NCBI GenBank assembly: GCA_048594975.1
Contig: JBMDXQ010000040.1
Span: forward strand, 1 to 39,460
Direction of reading: 5' to 3'
Origin: JBMDXB01 sp048594975
GTDB taxonomy: Bacteria; Acidobacteriota; Vicinamibacteria; Vicinamibacterales; 2-12-FULL-66-21
Length of the DNA stretch: 39,460 bases
The notes under the pieces are model-generated. The model had not been told where the DNA came from. It saw only the letters and a program-made list of their open reading frames with translations, and did not search any database. Both the position numbers and the translations under genes were made by a program. Of this stretch, positions 16,756 through 25,408 are shown piece after piece (positions within the stretch are counted from its first letter, which is position 1; each line of letters starts with the position of its first letter).

Positions 16756-17091
16756 ATGAAGACGTGTACGTTTTCAAGGGCACGACAGCGCCTCGCCGAG
16801 GTGCTCGAGGAAGCATCTCGCGAGGGAGAAGTGCAGATCCGTCGTCAGGATGGTCGCGTGTATGCCGTGACGCCCGTCGCGAATGTCAGGAACTACGATG
16901 CGCACGCTGGCCAAGCGCTATGGCGGGAAGCCACAGAGCGTTTGAAGAAATTTCAGGCGGCTCCAGAGGCGCAGCGGCGGAAGACGTTCAACACGGCAGT
17001 TGATTTGGTTGGCAAGGTAGTCCAGATCGGCTCGCTGACGACCTTGCTGGAGAAGTTCTACCCCCAAGCGTCGACTGAGGGAGCCGCCTGA
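16756..17091 (+). CDS. Orphan Phd-like antitoxin with swapped C-terminus
   Basis: A 111-residue protein. Residues 1-43 (TFSRARQRLAEVLEEASREG, then VQIRRQDGRVYAVTPVAN) nearly duplicate the antitoxin at 9489 in both protein and DNA. The rest (REATERLKKFQAAPEAQRRK, LVGKVVQIGSLTTLLEKFYP) is unrelated, helical and of unknown family. No toxin gene directly precedes or follows: the Fic pair upstream already has its own antitoxin, and 17092-17186 is empty. It may be an antitoxin left behind, a solitary anti-toxin, or a repressor. Confidence 0.55.
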   Translation: MKTCTFSRARQRLAEVLEEASREGEVQIRRQDGRVYAVTPVANVRNYDAHAGQALWREATERLKKFQAAPEAQRRKTFNTAVDLVGKVVQIGSLTTLLEKFYPQASTEGAA

Positions 17092-17186
17092 ACACACACT
17101 TCGCTTACGGCGGTGCCAACGGTGCGTCGGTGCGACCCGACATCACTTAGCGTCCCAGGACAGTCGCCGGCGGCTGGGCCCACATC

Positions 17187-17711
17187 TCAGTCGCCCTCCG
17201 ACTCCTCCACCACGACCTTCGCGCTCTCAGCTTTACGCCGGAATGTGAAGTTGAGGTCGAACGGGATGTTGTTCCTTGGGAAGAGCAATTCGAAACCCAC
17301 TGAAACGGCATCTGCCTCCTGCTCGCGAACAGGATAAAAGAGAAAGATGCCGCGATGCTGGTCGTGCAGCGACTGCGTCGCCGCGGCGACATCCACATGC
17401 ATCCCGCGCATCGACGAGAGGTCGATCACGACGCCGCCATCGTTGATGGCGTTCCCGGCCACGTTATGGCCGCCGCCACGGATGGAGAGTAAGAGACCTC
17501 GATCTCGCGCGAAGTTCACCGCCTCCACAACGTCCGCCACACCTGAGCACCGCACAATCACGGCAGGACGGCGGTCGATCAGGCCGTTCTGAATTTTCCG
17601 CGCGTCTTCGTATTCGGCGTGAGTGGACTCCAGTGCCCGGCCCCGCAGTCGACTGCGGAAGTCCTGAATCGTTGCGGCATCCAACGCGCTATCGCTCTTC
17701 TCCATCGCCAT
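17187..17711 (-). pseudogene. FAD-linked oxidoreductase N-terminus fused to foreign tail
   Basis: Residues 1-113 are the start of a berberine-bridge-type FAD oxidoreductase: RPAVIVRCSGVADVVEAVNF, LSIRGGGHNVAGNA (the flavin-linking GGGHN loop) and GVVIDLSSM. After HVDVAAATQ the sequence switches to RGIFLFYPVREQEADAVSVG and FELLFPRNNIPFDLNFTFRR, which is not part of that family and looks like the C-terminus of another protein. The FAD domain is cut within its first subdomain, so the product cannot be active. ATG 17711 has GGAGAGG upstream. Deletion between two genes is the simplest explanation. Confidence 0.65.
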
Positions 17712-17822
17712 CGGACCCTACCTCTCCTGCGCAAACCCTGGATTCTTACGCGGAGCCGGGATGGCGTCAACTGACAGACATCAGGACAACGATGCCACGC
17801 GTTGCTTGGTGTATGGCCTCAA

Positions 17823-18635
17823 TCAGGGCGCCGAGTCCAGGGCTTGGACCACACGACGCGCGAAGTCGATGGACGACGCACGAGGCTGGCTGCTTCGATG
17901 AACCTCGAGCGCCCACCGCGCCTGTTCGACGCGGCGCACGAGCCTGCGAGTCTGCTGATAGGAAACGGCCCGCTGCGCGAAGTCGGGAGCGTCTGGCCGC
18001 GCGCGGCCCTGGCGCAGCGCAGCAGGCACGCGGCGGTGGCAGGCGCATGCCGCACTATCCGACGCCAGGCCGCAGTACGTGCGCGTGAACGACTCGATCG
18101 CCATACGAGCGTGCTGCAGCCGCTTGCGGAAGAGATCCGGCGCAATCTCCAGCGCTTCTGCGGCCTCCGGCCCGGACAGGTCGAGAATCTCGCCGAGCAC
18201 GTAGGCCAGACGATGCGGTCGATCGAGGCACTGGAGCATCCCGAGGGTGCATCCGATCTTTACTTCCTCCGTCAGGAGCGAGCGCTCCGCGTCGGTGGGC
18301 CCGTCCGACGACAGGCCGTCGGCAAGATCGTCGGCGAACTGTTCGAACGTCAGGTGCATGCGCTCGACAGGACTCTTCTTCACGTCGAGGATGTAGTTGA
18401 CGGCGATTCTGTAGACCCACGTCTTGAGGCGGCTGCGGAAATCGAATTGCGACAGCCTCGTGACCGTACGAACGAGGATCTCCTGTGTCGCGTCCTCGGC
18501 GTCTTCGCGGTTCCACAACATGCGCAGAGCCAGGCCATAGACGTCGCCCTGCAGCGCTCTGACGAGCTCGTCGAGCGCATGGCGATCGCCGTCGACCGCC
18601 AACCGGGCGAGGTCTTCGAGCGGCGTCGCCCCCAT
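17823..18635 (-). CDS. ECF-like sigma factor with Cys/His tail
   Basis: A sigma-70 family protein of about 270 residues. Region 2 (LVRALQGDVYGLALRMLWNR, EDAEDATQEILVRTVTRLSQ, WVYRIAVNYILD) and region 4 (CLDRPHRLAYVLGEILDLSG, with the helix ending LFRKRLQHARMAI) are clear. An extra C-terminal region begins with a CxCxHRR cluster (ACACHRRVPAAL), possibly metal-binding. The start is ATG 18635, overlapping the stop of the upstream SRPBCC gene (TGATG), so the two genes form a coupled operon. Confidence 0.82.
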   Translation of the reverse strand: MGATPLEDLARLAVDGDRHALDELVRALQGDVYGLALRMLWNREDAEDATQEILVRTVTRLSQFDFRSRLKTWVYRIAVNYILDVKKSPVERMHLTFEQFADDLADGLSSDGPTDAERSLLTEEVKIGCTLGMLQCLDRPHRLAYVLGEILDLSGPEAAEALEIAPDLFRKRLQHARMAIESFTRTYCGLASDSAACACHRRVPAALRQGRARPDAPDFAQRAVSYQQTRRLVRRVEQARWALEVHRSSQPRASSIDFARRVVQALDSAP

Positions 18636-19036
18636 CAACGTTCCATCAGCGACTTCAACGTCGCGAGTTCCGACTGCAGAAGGACGCGTTGAGCCTCAAG
18701 GGCGCCTTCGACCTGTTCAAGCGCGACCGGAGGCGCGTGCAGTACGAAGCTGTAGATGCACGTGCCACGGGTAGTCTCGGTCACCCGAGACTGGGCGATG
18801 CCAACACCGCCATCCGGGAACACGAGGCGCCAGTCCACGGTGCCCGTCGCAGCGTCTGCCGACACGTCCATGCCAATGTCAACCGCTCCAGCCGGCGTCT
18901 CGAGTCGCGCGCGGCCGTCTCCGGCCGACGCGAAGGCGTGCGCCCACTGCGGCAGGTTTGCCGGTTCTTTCAGGAACTCGAACACGGTGCGGCTCTGGGC
19001 CATGATTTCAATCCCCTGCACGTCGAACATACGCAT
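18635..19036 (-). CDS. SRPBCC-family protein
   Basis: A 133-residue protein whose N-terminus (TVFEFLKEPANLPQWAHAFA) and later strands (GTVDWRLVFPDGGVGIAQSR, TCIYSFVLHAPP) fit the START/Bet v1-like SRPBCC fold, which binds hydrophobic ligands. A C-terminal helix (EQVEGALEAQRVLLQSELAT) completes the fold. GAGGAG precedes ATG 19036. It is coupled to the sigma factor downstream, so it may sense a small molecule for it; this is inference. Confidence 0.75.
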   Translation of the reverse strand: MRMFDVQGIEIMAQSRTVFEFLKEPANLPQWAHAFASAGDGRARLETPAGAVDIGMDVSADAATGTVDWRLVFPDGGVGIAQSRVTETTRGTCIYSFVLHAPPVALEQVEGALEAQRVLLQSELATLKSLMER

Positions 19037-19049
19037 GGTCGTTCTCCTC

Positions 19050-19298
19050 GAGGTGTATCTGGGCCGCGAAGGGCTGTACTACACGATGATGATGTCGACC
19101 GGCCTCACATTCGGCACCATCTCCGCGCTCTTTGGTTTGAATCACAACGTAATCGACCAGGCCCAGTACTCGTATCTCGTCGCGACCGTGATCGGCAGCG
19201 CGGTCATTCCGACGATGATTGCGAACAGCTTCTTCATGCCGAAGCACCTCATTCCGAGCGAGAAGCCTCTCGAGGAGGCGGTAGCCGGCGGGCGTTGA
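19050..19298 (+). pseudogene. Kef/CPA2-type cation:proton antiporter, C-terminal fragment
   Basis: About 80 codons encode GREGLYYTMMMSTGLTFGTI, SALFGLNHNVIDQAQYSYLV and VIGSAVIPTMIANSFFMPKH, the last membrane helices of a CPA2 (KefB-like) antiporter, followed by an acidic tail. The 5' part is missing and replaced by the divergent SRPBCC promoter region. Kef-type antiporters are among the genes reported under fluoride riboswitches, which fits the island that follows. Confidence 0.7.
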
Positions 19299-19341
19299 TC
19301 GCAGCCGGGTGTGCACCACAAGCCAACTTCGGAGCGAACCG

Positions 19342-20052
19342 ATGCGCGACCGCAAACCGATTGCTGTCTTCGTGCGAGAGGACCATGTGCGGTGGAGGAT
19401 TGAACTCTGGGATGTGACGGCGGTTCGCCACACCCTTGGTGAGGAGCTCGTGAGCGCGTTCTGCCGGTGTTCCGTGCACGCCGACCGGCTCCGAAGCGTA
19501 CTCGACCTCACGTATCTGAGCAGGCTGAACTACCGTGAGGGGACGAACGGCTCCTCGCGAAATCTCGAGGCGCTCGCAGCGTATGGTTGTCGAACGCTCT
19601 GCGACCTTACGCTCGCTATCCGCACGTTGCTCGATGCGGCAGCGACACAGGGCGTGCTCGATCATTCGACCGCACCATGGGCAGCGATCGAGGCATTCGT
19701 GCATCGCTGGGATCGCGATCCCTCCTACCTTGTGTTGCGCGAAGCCGCGTCTCGCGACGAAAGGACCACCATCGAACGAGGGTTATCCACGTTGGAACCG
19801 ACACGAACCGCGGTTCTCTGCCATGGCCGTGGAGCACTCTTCCAACAGTGTGAGAGCGTCCTCGGCCCGCGAGCCCTGGCTGCCGGGTCCGGCGTCACCG
19901 AGGGCGACGTCAAGGGCTTCTTGGGTGCATTGAGCGAGCACGGATTGCTCGGGACCACAATTCACGAGGCGTTCATCCTGGCTCTGCAAGCGAAAGGCGT
20001 GCTTCTCGACGAAATGCCGATCCCATCAGTGTCAGCCGGGGAACCCGTGTGA
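19342..20052 (+). CDS. Hypothetical protein coupled to MFS transporter
   Basis: A 236-residue soluble protein I do not recognise. It has mixed helices, no signal peptide, no membrane segment and no clear catalytic motif. Visible landmarks are IAVFVREDHVRWRIELWDVT, HRWDRDPSYLVLREAASRDE and an ALSEHGLLGTTIHEAFILAL helix. ATG 19342 has GGAG 8-12 bp upstream; the longer start at 19309 lacks one. Its stop overlaps the GTG start of the transporter (GTGA), so they are translationally coupled and probably act together. Confidence 0.65.
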   Translation: MRDRKPIAVFVREDHVRWRIELWDVTAVRHTLGEELVSAFCRCSVHADRLRSVLDLTYLSRLNYREGTNGSSRNLEALAAYGCRTLCDLTLAIRTLLDAAATQGVLDHSTAPWAAIEAFVHRWDRDPSYLVLREAASRDERTTIERGLSTLEPTRTAVLCHGRGALFQQCESVLGPRALAAGSGVTEGDVKGFLGALSEHGLLGTTIHEAFILALQAKGVLLDEMPIPSVSAGEPV

Positions 20053-21292
20053 ACGAGACGTTCGCAGACGTGAGCTCGAAACGAGCGACGTGGCTGAATC
20101 GCACGGTCGTAGGCACGAGCGTGACGAGTGCGTTCGGCGACCTGACGTACGAGACGACGAACGTCATCCTGCCGGGGTTCCTTGCGGTATTGGGTATCCC
20201 GGCTGCCGTCCTTGGCACGATCGAGGGTCTCGCCGATGCGGTCGCGAGCTTCTCCAAGTTGGGCGCAGGATACGTCGCCGACAGGCTGGGGCATCGCAAA
20301 GCTTTGGTCGTGATCGGGTACGGACTGACCCGCTCATGCAGGTCTTCTTCGCCCTTGCGACTGGGTGGGTGTGGATTCTGATTGGCCGGATCATCGGATG
20401 GCTTGGTCGGGGCGTGCGTGGCCCGCTGCGCGATGCCATCCTCGCCGAGGCGATCACGCCCGATACTCGGGGAAAAGCATTCGGCCTGCATAGGGCCGCC
20501 GACACCGTCGGCGCCGTCCTCGGACCGCTCGGTGGCATCGTCCTGTTGACGTGGATGCAGGGATTGGCCTTTGCGGATCCTGCTGCTGCGTTCCGGCGCG
20601 TGTTCTGGCTGACGCTGATTCCCGGCGCACTGTCGGTTCTGAGCTTTGCGCTCTTTGTCAGCGACGATCGGACGGCCCCGAACCCAGCACTACGATTCTG
20701 GGCCGCCATTCGCGATCTCCCACGCGACTTCCGTCGTTATCTGATGGCCGTGGGAGCATTTGGCGTCGGTGACTTCGCGCATACGCTGCTGATTCTGGCC
20801 GCGACGCAGCTGCTGACACCCAGCATGGGTGTCGTACGCGGCGCGCAGATCGCGGGCTTGTTGTACGTGTGGCGAAACATCGTTCAAACCGCGGCGTCCT
20901 TCCCGATCGGGGCCCTCGCGGACAGGCTCGGGCATCGGCGCGTATTGGTGATCGGGTACGCACTCGGAAGCGCGATGGCCCTGTTGATGGCCATCGCGTT
21001 CATGACAGCGGAAAGCGAGGGGTTGCTGTTGATGGGAATTGTCTTCACGCTCGCCGGACTGTATGTCGCAGTGGAGGAAGCATTAGAGGCGACGGTGACC
21101 GCGGGCTATGTGCCGCCGGCCGTACGCAGCATCGGCTATGGCGTGCTCGGCACGGTCAACGGTGTCGGTGACTTCATCTCGAGTGCTGCCGTGGGTTTTC
21201 TATGGACCACCGTGTCGCCGATCGCCGGATTCGGTCTCGCTGCGGCGGTAATGGGAATCGGAACGGTCGCGATGGCGCGCCTGTGGAAATGA
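20049..21292 (+). pseudogene. MFS transporter with one frameshift
   Basis: Two adjacent frames give one continuous major-facilitator protein: TTNVILPGFLAVLGIPAAVL and VADRLGHRKALVVIGYGLT in the first, then QVFFALATGWVWILIGRIIG, WLGRGVRGPLRDAILAEAIT (loop motif) and ten further helices in the second. The join at about 20330 is explained by loss of one C in a run (ACCCGC where ACCCCGC is expected). It could be an assembly error or a recent mutation; everything else is intact. GTG 20049 is coupled to the gene upstream. The substrate is unknown, though its place in a fluoride island suggests ion or anion efflux. Confidence 0.8.
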
Positions 21293-21400
21293 CCCGATCC
21301 AGAGGCTCGGCGGTGGCGGCCCAGCGAACATCATGTACGCGAGCAGGGTCAACAACGCGATCGCGAAAAGCAGCAGGACGGCGACTTCGCCAGCTCCCAT
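21200..21400 (-). CDS. Small single-helix protein with Pro-rich tail, behind fluoride riboswitch
   Basis: A 66-residue ORF: MGAGEVAVLLLFAIALLTLL, a membrane helix, then AYMMFAGPPPPSLW and a polar tail. It starts 35 bp downstream of a fluoride riboswitch on the same strand, with a weak GGGGG ribosome site. Its last third is antisense to the end of the MFS gene, so the true C-terminus may be shorter or eroded. The plan (one helix, Gly, Pro-run, Trp) matches the proteins at 25498 and 24849, which points to a real small family despite low sequence identity. Function unknown; fluoride-stress membrane protein inferred. Confidence 0.6.
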   Translation of the reverse strand: MGAGEVAVLLLFAIALLTLLAYMMFAGPPPPSLWIGSFPQARHRDRSDSHYRRSETESGDRRHGGP

Positions 21401-21435
21401 CTTGCACCCCCAAGAAGAGTTGCCTGTGGGCGTGT

Positions 21436-21489
21436 CCGACAGGAGTCATTGGTTCCGGCGAGGAACGGTTGAAGGCGAACTCCACCGCC
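21436..21489 (-). promoter_or_regulatory. Fluoride riboswitch (crcB motif), minus strand
   Basis: Read on the minus strand: GGCGGTGGAGTTCGCC, CAACCG, a variable hairpin, then CCAATGACTCCTGTCGG. These are the conserved blocks of the crcB motif, whose aptamer binds F- through Mg2+. A short CCTGT/ACAGG hairpin after it may be the expression platform. It leads the small membrane protein ending at 21200 and is divergent from the riboswitch at 21619. Confidence 0.88.
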
Positions 21490-21618
21490 CGGAACTGATG
21501 CTACGCCGACGTCGACGAAGGTTCAACCCTGCCTGCATCGCAGTGCGCCAGGGCGGGCCTGAGTCGCAACAGCAGTTGCGGTTGGTAGCGCAACCGATCA
21601 GAATGGACTAATAGTCGT

Positions 21619-21689
21619 GGCGGTGGAGTCCGCCAAAACCGCAGCGCAGTCGCGCAGCCAATGACTCCTACGGGTCAGTTGTCCGTAGG
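21619..21689 (+). promoter_or_regulatory. Fluoride riboswitch (crcB motif) before enolase
   Basis: GGCGGTGGAGTCCGCC, AAAACCGC, a GCGC-rich hairpin and CCAATGACTCCTACGG match the fluoride aptamer. CCTACGG (21667-21673), part of the aptamer's last element, can instead pair with CCGTAGG (21683-21689), a classic switch helix. No T-run follows, so control may act other than by simple intrinsic termination. The enolase ATG is about 100 bp downstream. Confidence 0.9.
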
Positions 21690-21790
21690 GTGTTCCCGCC
21701 GGCAACTGGAGCCCAACAGTGAGCGCAGCGTCCTGAGACAACATGCAGCCGGTTGCTCGTACCGGGCGACTCGCTGCAGGGAGCACCCGA

Positions 21791-23080
21791 ATGGCACGCA
21801 TCAACGAGATCAAGGCTCGTGAGATTCTGGATTCGCGTGGCAACCCCACCATTGAGGTCGACGTCCTGCTATCCGACGGATCGTTCGGGCGAGCAGCCGT
21901 TCCTTCGGGCGCGTCGACCGGGTCGCGCGAGGCGCTGGAGCTAAGAGACGGTGATCCACTCCGCTTCGGCGGTAAGGGGGTGAGCAAGGCTGTCGGCCAT
22001 GTGACGAACGAGATCGCGACGGCGCTTGCAGGTGTCGAGACCAGCGATCAGGAGCGCATCGATCGACAACTCATCGATCTCGATGGCACACCGAACAAGG
22101 AACGCCTCGGTGCCAACGCCACCCTTGGCGTGTCCATGGCCATCGCTCGTGCAGCGGCGCAGAGCGCCCGAGTGCCACTGTACCGCTATCTACATCGAGG
22201 CGCAGCGGATTTCTCGTTGCCCATCCCAACAGTGAACGTTTTGAACGGTGGTGCCCACGCCGCGAATGCCCTGGACTTCCAGGAGTTCATGCTCGTGCCG
22301 GTTGGAGCGGGATCGATGAAGGAGGCAGTACGGTGGGTCGCCGAGACGTTCCATGCCTTGAAGGGGCTGCTCAAAGGCGCCGGCCACGTCACGTCCGTTG
22401 GCGACGAAGGTGGCTACGCACCGAATCTGAAGACGGCGGAAGAGGCGTTGGACCTGTTGGAGCGCGCGATCACGCATGCCGACTACGACAAGAAGACAGA
22501 CATCCGTGTCTCGATGGATCCCGCCACGAGCGAGTTGTACGACCACGGTCGGTACGAGTTCAAGAAATCGGGACTGCCGCCGTTGACGACGACCGAGATG
22601 ATTGCATTCCTGGAGCGCCTCGTCGATCGCTATGCGCCCGTGTTTATCGAGGATGGCTTGGCGGAAAACGACTGGGACGGCTGGCAGGAGCTGACGCATC
22701 GGCTCGGGTCACGTACGCTGCTGGTTGGCGACGATATCTTCGTGACGAACCCTGCGATCATCCACGAGGCCATCTCGAAACGTGTCGCCAATGCCGTGCT
22801 CATCAAGCTGAATCAGATTGGTACCGTCACAGAGACGATGGAAGCCGTGCGCATCGCGCACGCGGCGGGTTATCGGACGGTCGTCTCCCATCGATCCGGG
22901 GAGACTGAGGACACGTTCATCGCGGATTTCGCTGTTGCCGTGGGAGCCGCATACATCAAGACCGGATCGATGGCTCGATCGGAACGTGTAGCGAAGTACA
23001 ACCAGTTGCTCCGCATCGAGGAAGAACTCGGAGCCGCCGCGCGATTCGGTGCTGCTGCCACTACGGTCACAACCACGTGA
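21791..23080 (+). CDS. eno: Enolase (phosphopyruvate hydratase)
   Basis: A 429-residue, full-length enolase that interconverts 2-phosphoglycerate and phosphoenolpyruvate in glycolysis. Seen: the GASTG loop (40-44), catalytic-region E165 (DFQEF), general acid/base E206 in GDEGGYAP, Mg2+ ligands D243 (SMDPA), E287 (FIEDGL) and D314 (VGDD), general base K339 (IKLNQIGT) and the SHRSGETED loop. ATG 21791 fits the usual N-terminus ARINEIKAREILDSRGNPT. Fluoride with phosphate inhibits enolase, and the gene sits behind a fluoride riboswitch, so it is probably an extra enolase induced to overcome inhibition. It ends 1 bp before the GTPase gene. Confidence 0.96.
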   Translation: MARINEIKAREILDSRGNPTIEVDVLLSDGSFGRAAVPSGASTGSREALELRDGDPLRFGGKGVSKAVGHVTNEIATALAGVETSDQERIDRQLIDLDGTPNKERLGANATLGVSMAIARAAAQSARVPLYRYLHRGAADFSLPIPTVNVLNGGAHAANALDFQEFMLVPVGAGSMKEAVRWVAETFHALKGLLKGAGHVTSVGDEGGYAPNLKTAEEALDLLERAITHADYDKKTDIRVSMDPATSELYDHGRYEFKKSGLPPLTTTEMIAFLERLVDRYAPVFIEDGLAENDWDGWQELTHRLGSRTLLVGDDIFVTNPAIIHEAISKRVANAVLIKLNQIGTVTETMEAVRIAHAAGYRTVVSHRSGETEDTFIADFAVAVGAAYIKTGSMARSERVAKYNQLLRIEEELGAAARFGAAATTVTTT

Positions 23081-23081
23081 T

Positions 23082-24806
23082 ATGCGCGATCAGAGCTCTT
23101 CGCCCGCGGTGCCGGCCGATCGCGTGGATGCCGACCTGGCGCGAATCGCGGAGGTCGCGACCGAGCTTGGTGTCAACTCGCTGGTCAGGGAAGTGGATGC
23201 CGAACGGCATCGCCTCGCTGACGCGCGGTTCTTCGTAGCGTGCATCGGGCAGTTCAAGCGCGGGAAATCCACGCTGCTGAACGCGCTCGTCGGTTGTCCC
23301 ATTCTGCCGGTCGGCGTCGTCCCGGTGACGTCGGTTGTCACGATCCTGCGAGAGGGAAACCGTCCTGAGGCCCTCGTGCGCTCTGCATCCGGCAGCACTC
23401 AATCGATCGGCGTTGACTGCGTTGCCGACATGGTTGACGAGCGGCTGAATCCCGAAAACGCCAAAGGCGTTGCGGCTGTCGAAGTGTTCCTGCCAAGCGC
23501 CATTCTGAGGAACGGGCTATGCCTCGTCGACACGCCGGGGATCGGGTCCGTCTTCGCAGGCAACACCGAAACAACGCGCACATTCCTCCCACATATCGAC
23601 GTCGCGCTGCTGGTCGTGGGGCCCGACTTCCCAGTTTCCGGTGACGAGCTGGAGATCACAGAACGAGTCAGCCGCGACGGTGGCCACGTGCTGGTGGCCT
23701 TGAACAAGGCGGACCAGGCTGCGGAGCAGCAGAGACGGGAGGTTCTCACCTTCAGTACTCAAGTGGTTGAGCGGCGTACTGGCCGACGCGTCGACGGCGT
23801 CTTCGAAATCAGCGCGCTCGAACGAACTCGCGAGGATCGGCCGACTCGTGACTGGTCCCGTCTTGAGCGGACTCTCAGTGACTTCGCTCAGACGAAACGA
23901 ACGGCGCTCGTGGCCAAGGGCGTCGATCGCGCCCGTCGGCGCTTTGTTCAACGTCTCCTTGCTGAAGTGGAGGAGCAGGAAGGCGCGCTCAAGCGGCCGA
24001 TCGAAGAAACAGCGGCGAGAACCGGTCGCCTCCGCCGAGCTGCCATGGACGTGGACCGTTCGTTGCGTGACCTCCGCTTCTTGTTCGATGTGGTGGAAAT
24101 CGAGCTTGCGAGCGGGTTCGACCAGCAGCGAACCAATTTCGTGCGCCGATCAACCTCCGAACTGCAGACTGTGCTTCGTCAGTGGATCAGGCAGAACGTG
24201 CGATTACGCGGCGGGCGGTTGCGACGTGGTGCCTTCGACCAGGCCGGTCAGCTCGCGCGGCAGTCGGTGACGAACTGGCTCACCGAACTCGAGCCCGCAG
24301 TCGTCGCACAGTACGAGAAGGCGATCGATCGCTTCGTGCACATTGGAAACGAGTACATTGCACGCGTAACGGCGGACGCCGGCACCGCAGTCGGCCGACT
24401 CGAGATCGCGGATATCGGGTCCTACGATCGGCCACACTTTTACTTTGCGAACCTGATGCATCTCACAGCCGGCAACCCCTGGACCTGGGCGCTGGACCAT
24501 GTCGGATCCCGCGCAGCCAGTGAGCGAAGCATCGTCACGCGAAGTTCTGAATACCTTGCGCACTTGGTCGAGTCGAATAGTCACCGGGTCGAGAACGATT
24601 TCCGCGAGCGCACGGCGAACAGTCGTCGAGAGCTCGAACGCACCATTCGGGCGCGCCTCAACGAGGCGCTGGCCTCTGCCGAGCGAGCGTTGACCCTCGC
24701 GACGGAAGCGCAAAGAATGGCAACCGATCAGGTATCGGACCGGTTGGCTCGTCTTTCGACGATCAGAGCGGAGATGCGCCACTTCGCGGGTGTGCCCGCG
24801 GCGTGA
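23082..24806 (+). CDS. Dynamin-like GTPase
   Basis: A 574-residue GTPase with P-loop GQFKRGKST (56-64), a G2-type Thr in PVTSVVT, G3 DTPGIG (150-155) and G4 NKAD (208-211). Long helical regions follow (about 280-420 and 500-570) that resemble the stalk of bacterial dynamin-like proteins. Such proteins tubulate or repair membranes. The start codon lies 1 bp after the enolase stop, so both are surely co-transcribed behind the fluoride riboswitch. A membrane-repair role under fluoride stress is inference; no membrane-insertion paddle is obvious. Confidence 0.87.
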   Translation: MRDQSSSPAVPADRVDADLARIAEVATELGVNSLVREVDAERHRLADARFFVACIGQFKRGKSTLLNALVGCPILPVGVVPVTSVVTILREGNRPEALVRSASGSTQSIGVDCVADMVDERLNPENAKGVAAVEVFLPSAILRNGLCLVDTPGIGSVFAGNTETTRTFLPHIDVALLVVGPDFPVSGDELEITERVSRDGGHVLVALNKADQAAEQQRREVLTFSTQVVERRTGRRVDGVFEISALERTREDRPTRDWSRLERTLSDFAQTKRTALVAKGVDRARRRFVQRLLAEVEEQEGALKRPIEETAARTGRLRRAAMDVDRSLRDLRFLFDVVEIELASGFDQQRTNFVRRSTSELQTVLRQWIRQNVRLRGGRLRRGAFDQAGQLARQSVTNWLTELEPAVVAQYEKAIDRFVHIGNEYIARVTADAGTAVGRLEIADIGSYDRPHFYFANLMHLTAGNPWTWALDHVGSRAASERSIVTRSSEYLAHLVESNSHRVENDFRERTANSRRELERTIRARLNEALASAERALTLATEAQRMATDQVSDRLARLSTIRAEMRHFAGVPAA

Positions 24807-24828
24807 CGTTGCCTCGTCCTCCAAGTGT

Positions 24829-25000
24829 CCGTGGGCGGTGCAGGAGTCTTTGTCATCATCCGCAATTGCGTTGAGCGTGCTCGCGGCGATCATGTGCGCT
24901 GTGCTGCTCAAGCGTTGGCTGCCTCCGGGGCCATCGCCTCCACCGCCGTCGTGGCGCGACTACAATCCCGAGCACGCCGGATGCGAAGGGCGGCCCGGCC
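24829..25000 (+). pseudogene. Decayed copy of riboswitch-led small Pro-rich protein
   Basis: TGCAGGAGTCTTTG followed by a helix coding for AIALSVLAAIMCAVLLKRWL and PPGPSPPPPSW parallels 25471-25620 almost base for base. The aptamer 5' part has collapsed to GGCGGTG and no ATG is left at the expected place. It is a duplicated and degraded unit of the intact one 640 bp downstream. The next 160 bp holds a hydrophobic stretch (LSVLLIATLLVGFAPRAFAV) that I cannot assign. Confidence 0.6.
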
Positions 25001-25166
25001 TTCTAAGCACTGCAGGGACTGAAGCAGTTCGATCGCCTCGGCCTGAGCGTCTTACTCATCGCGACCCTGTTGGTCGGCTTTGCGCCGCGCGCGTTCGCCG
25101 TGCGGCGCGCGTCCGCCGTACTCGGGAGGATCCTCTCGGGATCGGAATGGGCGCCAGGAATCGATC

Positions 25167-25394
25167 ATAAAGGCCGCCAGTGCCAACATGACCGCAGCGT
25201 CGAGGCGCGCGACGGCCTACAGCATGTTCAACCTGGCGTACGGCGTCGCGTGGTTTGCGGGCAGCGCGTTGATGGGCTGGCTGTACGCGCACTCCATCGA
25301 GGCGTTGATCGCGTTCTCGCTGACCGCGCAGCTGCTCGCGATCCCGTGCTTCCTGTCCGCGAAGCGGCTCAGCCCGCACGCGCGGGTGATGTAG
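25167..25394 (+). pseudogene. MFS transporter, C-terminal fragment
   Basis: NMTAASRRATAYSMFNLAYG, VAWFAGSALMGWLYAHSIEA and LIAFSLTAQLLAIPCFLSAK are the last two helices of a major-facilitator protein, ending at a natural stop. The first ten helices are absent. It is not the end of the transporter at 20049, whose C-terminus is different. It is a remnant of a second MFS gene in the fluoride island. Confidence 0.6.
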
Positions 25395-25408
25395 GATCGA
25401 CGGCAGCG

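Noticed and set aside
24829..24846. A fourth functional fluoride riboswitch
   Set aside because: Only GGCGGTG and the terminator's right arm remain; the aptamer core is deleted.
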